This document shows, one piece after another, positions 7,221 through 8,531 of a DNA stretch of 8,531 bases (positions within the stretch are counted from its first letter, which is position 1; each line of letters opens with the position of its first letter). The translations under genes were made by a program, and so were the position numbers. The stretch is from Clostridia bacterium (GTDB taxonomy: Bacteria > Bacillota > Clostridia > UMGS1810): the NCBI GenBank assembly GCA_017503945.1, contig JAFVSB010000174.1, forward strand, positions 1-8,531, given 5' to 3'. A model generated the notes under the pieces. It saw nothing but the letters and a program-made list of their open reading frames with translations, was not told the DNA's origin and did no database searches.

Positions 7221-7249
7221 ATTATACTATAAAAAACTATTTTTGTAAA
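7221..7249 (-). promoter_or_regulatory. Promoter of radA
   Basis: On the minus strand TTTACA (7244-7249) and a perfect TATAAT (7221-7226) are exactly 17 bp apart. The -35 box begins 6 bp after the stop codon of the lipoprotein gene, so radA can be transcribed independently of it. The predicted leader is about 70 nt. Confidence 0.8.
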
Positions 7250-7255
7250 TGCTTT

Positions 7256-7504
7256 TTATTTGTTGCCTGCTGCGCCGGAGCTGTTGCCGGTAACATCGTC
7301 AATGGTATTGTCAATATCATCCTTCATGTTGTCGGTTTCCTGCTTAATGTCATCTTTAAGGGATTGTGTATTTCCGTCAACAGTATTGTTCATGGTGTCA
7401 TTGGCCGATGGATTATCTCCACTCTGATCAGACGAGCATGCCGCAAAATTTACAAGCAATACCGCTGATAATGCACATGCCGCAAGAATTTTTTTGCTTT
7501 TCAT
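7256..7504 (-). CDS. Small predicted lipoprotein with acidic hendecad repeats
   Basis: I do not recognise a named family. From the ATG at 7504 the product has 82 residues. A signal peptide of type II is clear: MKSKK, a hydrophobic stretch (6-20), then FAAC with Cys23 as the lipidated residue, so it should be anchored on the outer face of the membrane after maturation. The mature part is about 60 residues, very polar and acidic. Residues 49-59 and 60-70 form two 11-residue repeats (LKDDIKQETDN and MKDDIDNTIDD), which suggest a short amphipathic or coiled-coil helix, followed by a flexible Gly/Ser/Asn tail. In-frame alternatives are an ATG at 7513 and a TTG at 7525; the ribosome binding site (GGAAAGTGAG just before 7513) does not decide between the two ATGs. 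radA lies downstream in the same direction but has its own promoter, and no terminator is visible between them. The signal peptide supports a real gene; function is unknown. Confidence 0.75.
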   Translation of the reverse strand: MKSKKILAACALSAVLLVNFAACSSDQSGDNPSANDTMNNTVDGNTQSLKDDIKQETDNMKDDIDNTIDDVTGNSSGAAGNK

Positions 7505-7600
7505 ATTAAACATCTCACTTTCCAAATATATTATTGCACTGTTTTATAATTTGATACATAGTGTTTTTTGTAATTTTTCCATGAATTTATAAAAAACTTA

Positions 7601-7629
7601 TTTACATTATTCTGTAAACATTATAAAAT
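7601..7629 (+). promoter_or_regulatory. Promoter of the HTH-cupin gene with an inverted repeat over the -35
   Basis: TTTACA (7601-7606) and TAAAAT (7624-7629) are 17 bp apart, each one mismatch from consensus; predicted start is near 7636, with a leader of about 35 nt. TTTACA also pairs as an inverted repeat with TGTAAA (7613-7618) across 6 bp, which places a possible operator between the -35 and -10 boxes. Confidence 0.65.
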
Positions 7630-7670
7630 ATACTTGTAATATTATGCATTATGAAAGGAGTGATCTTATT

Positions 7671-8234
7671 ATGAACGAACAGGTTAAGCTTATTGGCGAG
7701 AGAATTCGTGACCTCAGAGAAATTTCTGAGCTATCCGTGGAAGAAGTTGCCGATTATTTGGGAATTTCTGTAGAAAAGTATATTTCGTATGAAAATGGCG
7801 AATCTGATATGTCAATCAGTATAGTATATGAGCTTGCCAATAAGTTTGGTGTAGCTTTCACTTCAATTTTATCAGGCGATGCCCCTAAGCTCAGTGTGTA
7901 TCAGCATGTCAAGGCAGGCCAGGGACTTGGTGTCAAAAGAAGAGAGCAATACGAATATAAAAATCTGGCATTTAATTTTGCCAACAAGTCATTAGAACCT
8001 TTTTTGGTTACTGTTCCACCATTTGATGGTGAAGATCCAAATAGCATACAACTCGAAAGTCATCCTGGTCAGGAATTCAATTATTGTCTCAAGGGCCGAG
8101 TCTGTATTATAATCAACGGCAAAGAAATTGTCCTCGATGAAGGCGATTCACTAATTTTTGATTCAAAGCATTGGCATGGTTTGAGAGCGCTTGATGGAAA
8201 AGAAGCTCTGTTTTTAGCCATTGTCACTGACTGA
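7671..8234 (+). CDS. XRE-family HTH transcriptional regulator with C-terminal cupin domain
   Basis: The 187-residue protein joins a DNA-binding domain to a small-molecule-sensing domain. The helix-turn-helix spans about residues 6-62; LSVEEVADYLGISVEKYISYENGE (21-44 region) is the XRE/Cro signature. The cupin 2 barrel lies at about 125-185, with HPGQEF (131-136) as motif 1 and GDSLIF followed by His167 and His169 (KHWHGL) as motif 2; these histidines and Glu135 could hold a metal or ligand. This architecture is widespread in regulators of nearby metabolic genes. The ATG at 7671 has GGAGTG 8 nt upstream; an in-frame ATG at 7644 lies before that site and is unlikely. The acyl-CoA synthetase gene starts 26 bp downstream, so the two are very probably co-transcribed, and the likely regulatory target is this operon. 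The inverted repeat at the promoter would fit autoregulation. The ligand is unknown; an acyl-CoA or fatty acid is a guess from context. Confidence 0.9.
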   Translation: MNEQVKLIGERIRDLREISELSVEEVADYLGISVEKYISYENGESDMSISIVYELANKFGVAFTSILSGDAPKLSVYQHVKAGQGLGVKRREQYEYKNLAFNFANKSLEPFLVTVPPFDGEDPNSIQLESHPGQEFNYCLKGRVCIIINGKEIVLDEGDSLIFDSKHWHGLRALDGKEALFLAIVTD

Positions 8235-8260
8235 TTATAATACAGGAAGGTCATATACAA

Positions 8261-8531
8261 ATGAATTTACTTAGCAAATTTTTGACTAAAACAGAATTTA
8301 ACAGTTACGAAGATTATTATGAAAATTTCAAGGTGAAGGTTCCTGAAAACTTCAATTTCGCTTATGATGTAATAGGAGAGTATACACGCATTGCTCCTGA
8401 CAAGAGAGCACTTGTTTGGTGTAATGATGAAGGCGAAGAAAGAATTTTCACCTTTTCTCAGCTTGATAGTGAGGTTAACAAGGCTGCCAATTTTTTTAAA
8501 CGCATAGGCATTAAAAAAGGTGACTTTGTAA
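8261..8531 (+). CDS. AMP-forming acyl-CoA synthetase, N-terminal part (partial, 3' end outside window)
   Basis: The enzyme family activates a carboxylic acid with ATP to an acyl-adenylate and transfers it to coenzyme A. Only the first 90 residues are present, and the frame is open to the window edge; family members have about 550 residues, so most of the gene, including the adenylation motifs, is missing. The visible part has the expected N-terminal layout: a lead segment with VPENFNFAYDVI (28-39), then APDKRALVWCNDEGEE (45-60), FTFSQLDSEVNKAANFF (63-79) and IKKGDFV, the start of the AMP-binding fold. This resembles the acetyl/medium-chain acyl-CoA synthetase group, but chain-length preference cannot be read from this fragment. 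The ATG at 8261 has AGGAAGG (8244-8250) with 10 nt spacing. It follows the HTH-cupin gene by 26 bp with no terminator between, which suggests one operon controlled by that regulator. Confidence 0.85.
   Translation, partial: MNLLSKFLTKTEFNSYEDYYENFKVKVPENFNFAYDVIGEYTRIAPDKRALVWCNDEGEERIFTFSQLDSEVNKAANFFKRIGIKKGDFV

Noticed and set aside
7177..7225. Direct repeat TAATTAT on both sides of the radA inverted repeat as a target-site duplication
   Set aside because: It is AT-only sequence and the right copy is part of the -10 region, so chance is the simpler explanation.
7644..7670. Upstream ATG start of the HTH-cupin gene at 7644
   Set aside because: It lies before the GGAGTG ribosome binding site and adds residues not expected before an XRE domain.

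Overview
This is an 8.5-kb stretch of ordinary core chromosome from a low-GC, endospore-forming Firmicute, most likely a member of the class Clostridia. The evidence is the adjacent sporulation pair spoIID-spoIIQ, the short clostridial form of SpoIIQ, AAGGAGG-type ribosome binding sites, promoters close to TTGACA-17-TATAAT, and AT-rich gaps with U-tract terminators. I cannot name a genus from the sequence alone.

Layout, left to right. Positions 1-524 (+) hold the 3' end of polynucleotide phosphorylase (KH and S1 RNA-binding domains). The gap after it, 525-659, is almost filled by one long imperfect palindrome. ftsH (660-2510, +) encodes the membrane AAA+ zinc protease. A bidirectional terminator separates it from a convergent citrate synthase gene (2558-3913, -). 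A 158-bp divergent promoter region leads to spoIID (4072-5013, +) and spoIIQ (5049-5729, +), an apparent two-gene operon for the engulfment stage of sporulation. radA (5741-7141, -) converges on spoIIQ, and its last codons and stop lie inside the shared terminator hairpin. Upstream of radA are a well-formed promoter, a perfect 11-bp inverted repeat over the predicted transcription start, and a small lipoprotein gene (7256-7504, -). A second divergent region (7505-7670) leads to an HTH-cupin regulator gene (7671-8234, +) and, 26 bp downstream, the 5' end of an AMP-forming acyl-CoA synthetase gene that runs off the window.

How the genes work together. PNPase (RNA turnover), FtsH (membrane protein quality control) and RadA (recombination intermediate processing) are housekeeping genes. 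SpoIID (peptidoglycan lytic transglycosylase, mother cell) and SpoIIQ (forespore membrane LytM protein) act in the same engulfment and channel machinery. The HTH-cupin/acyl-CoA synthetase pair looks like a small fatty-acid-activation operon with its own regulator. I see no phage, transposase, CRISPR, tRNA or rRNA gene, and no convincing new multi-gene system. The less ordinary signals are regulatory or structural: the 96-nt palindrome at 536-631, the operator-like repeat at the radA promoter, the repeat over the -35 of the HTH-cupin gene, and a SpoIIQ that keeps its zinc ligands but lacks one conserved catalytic histidine.
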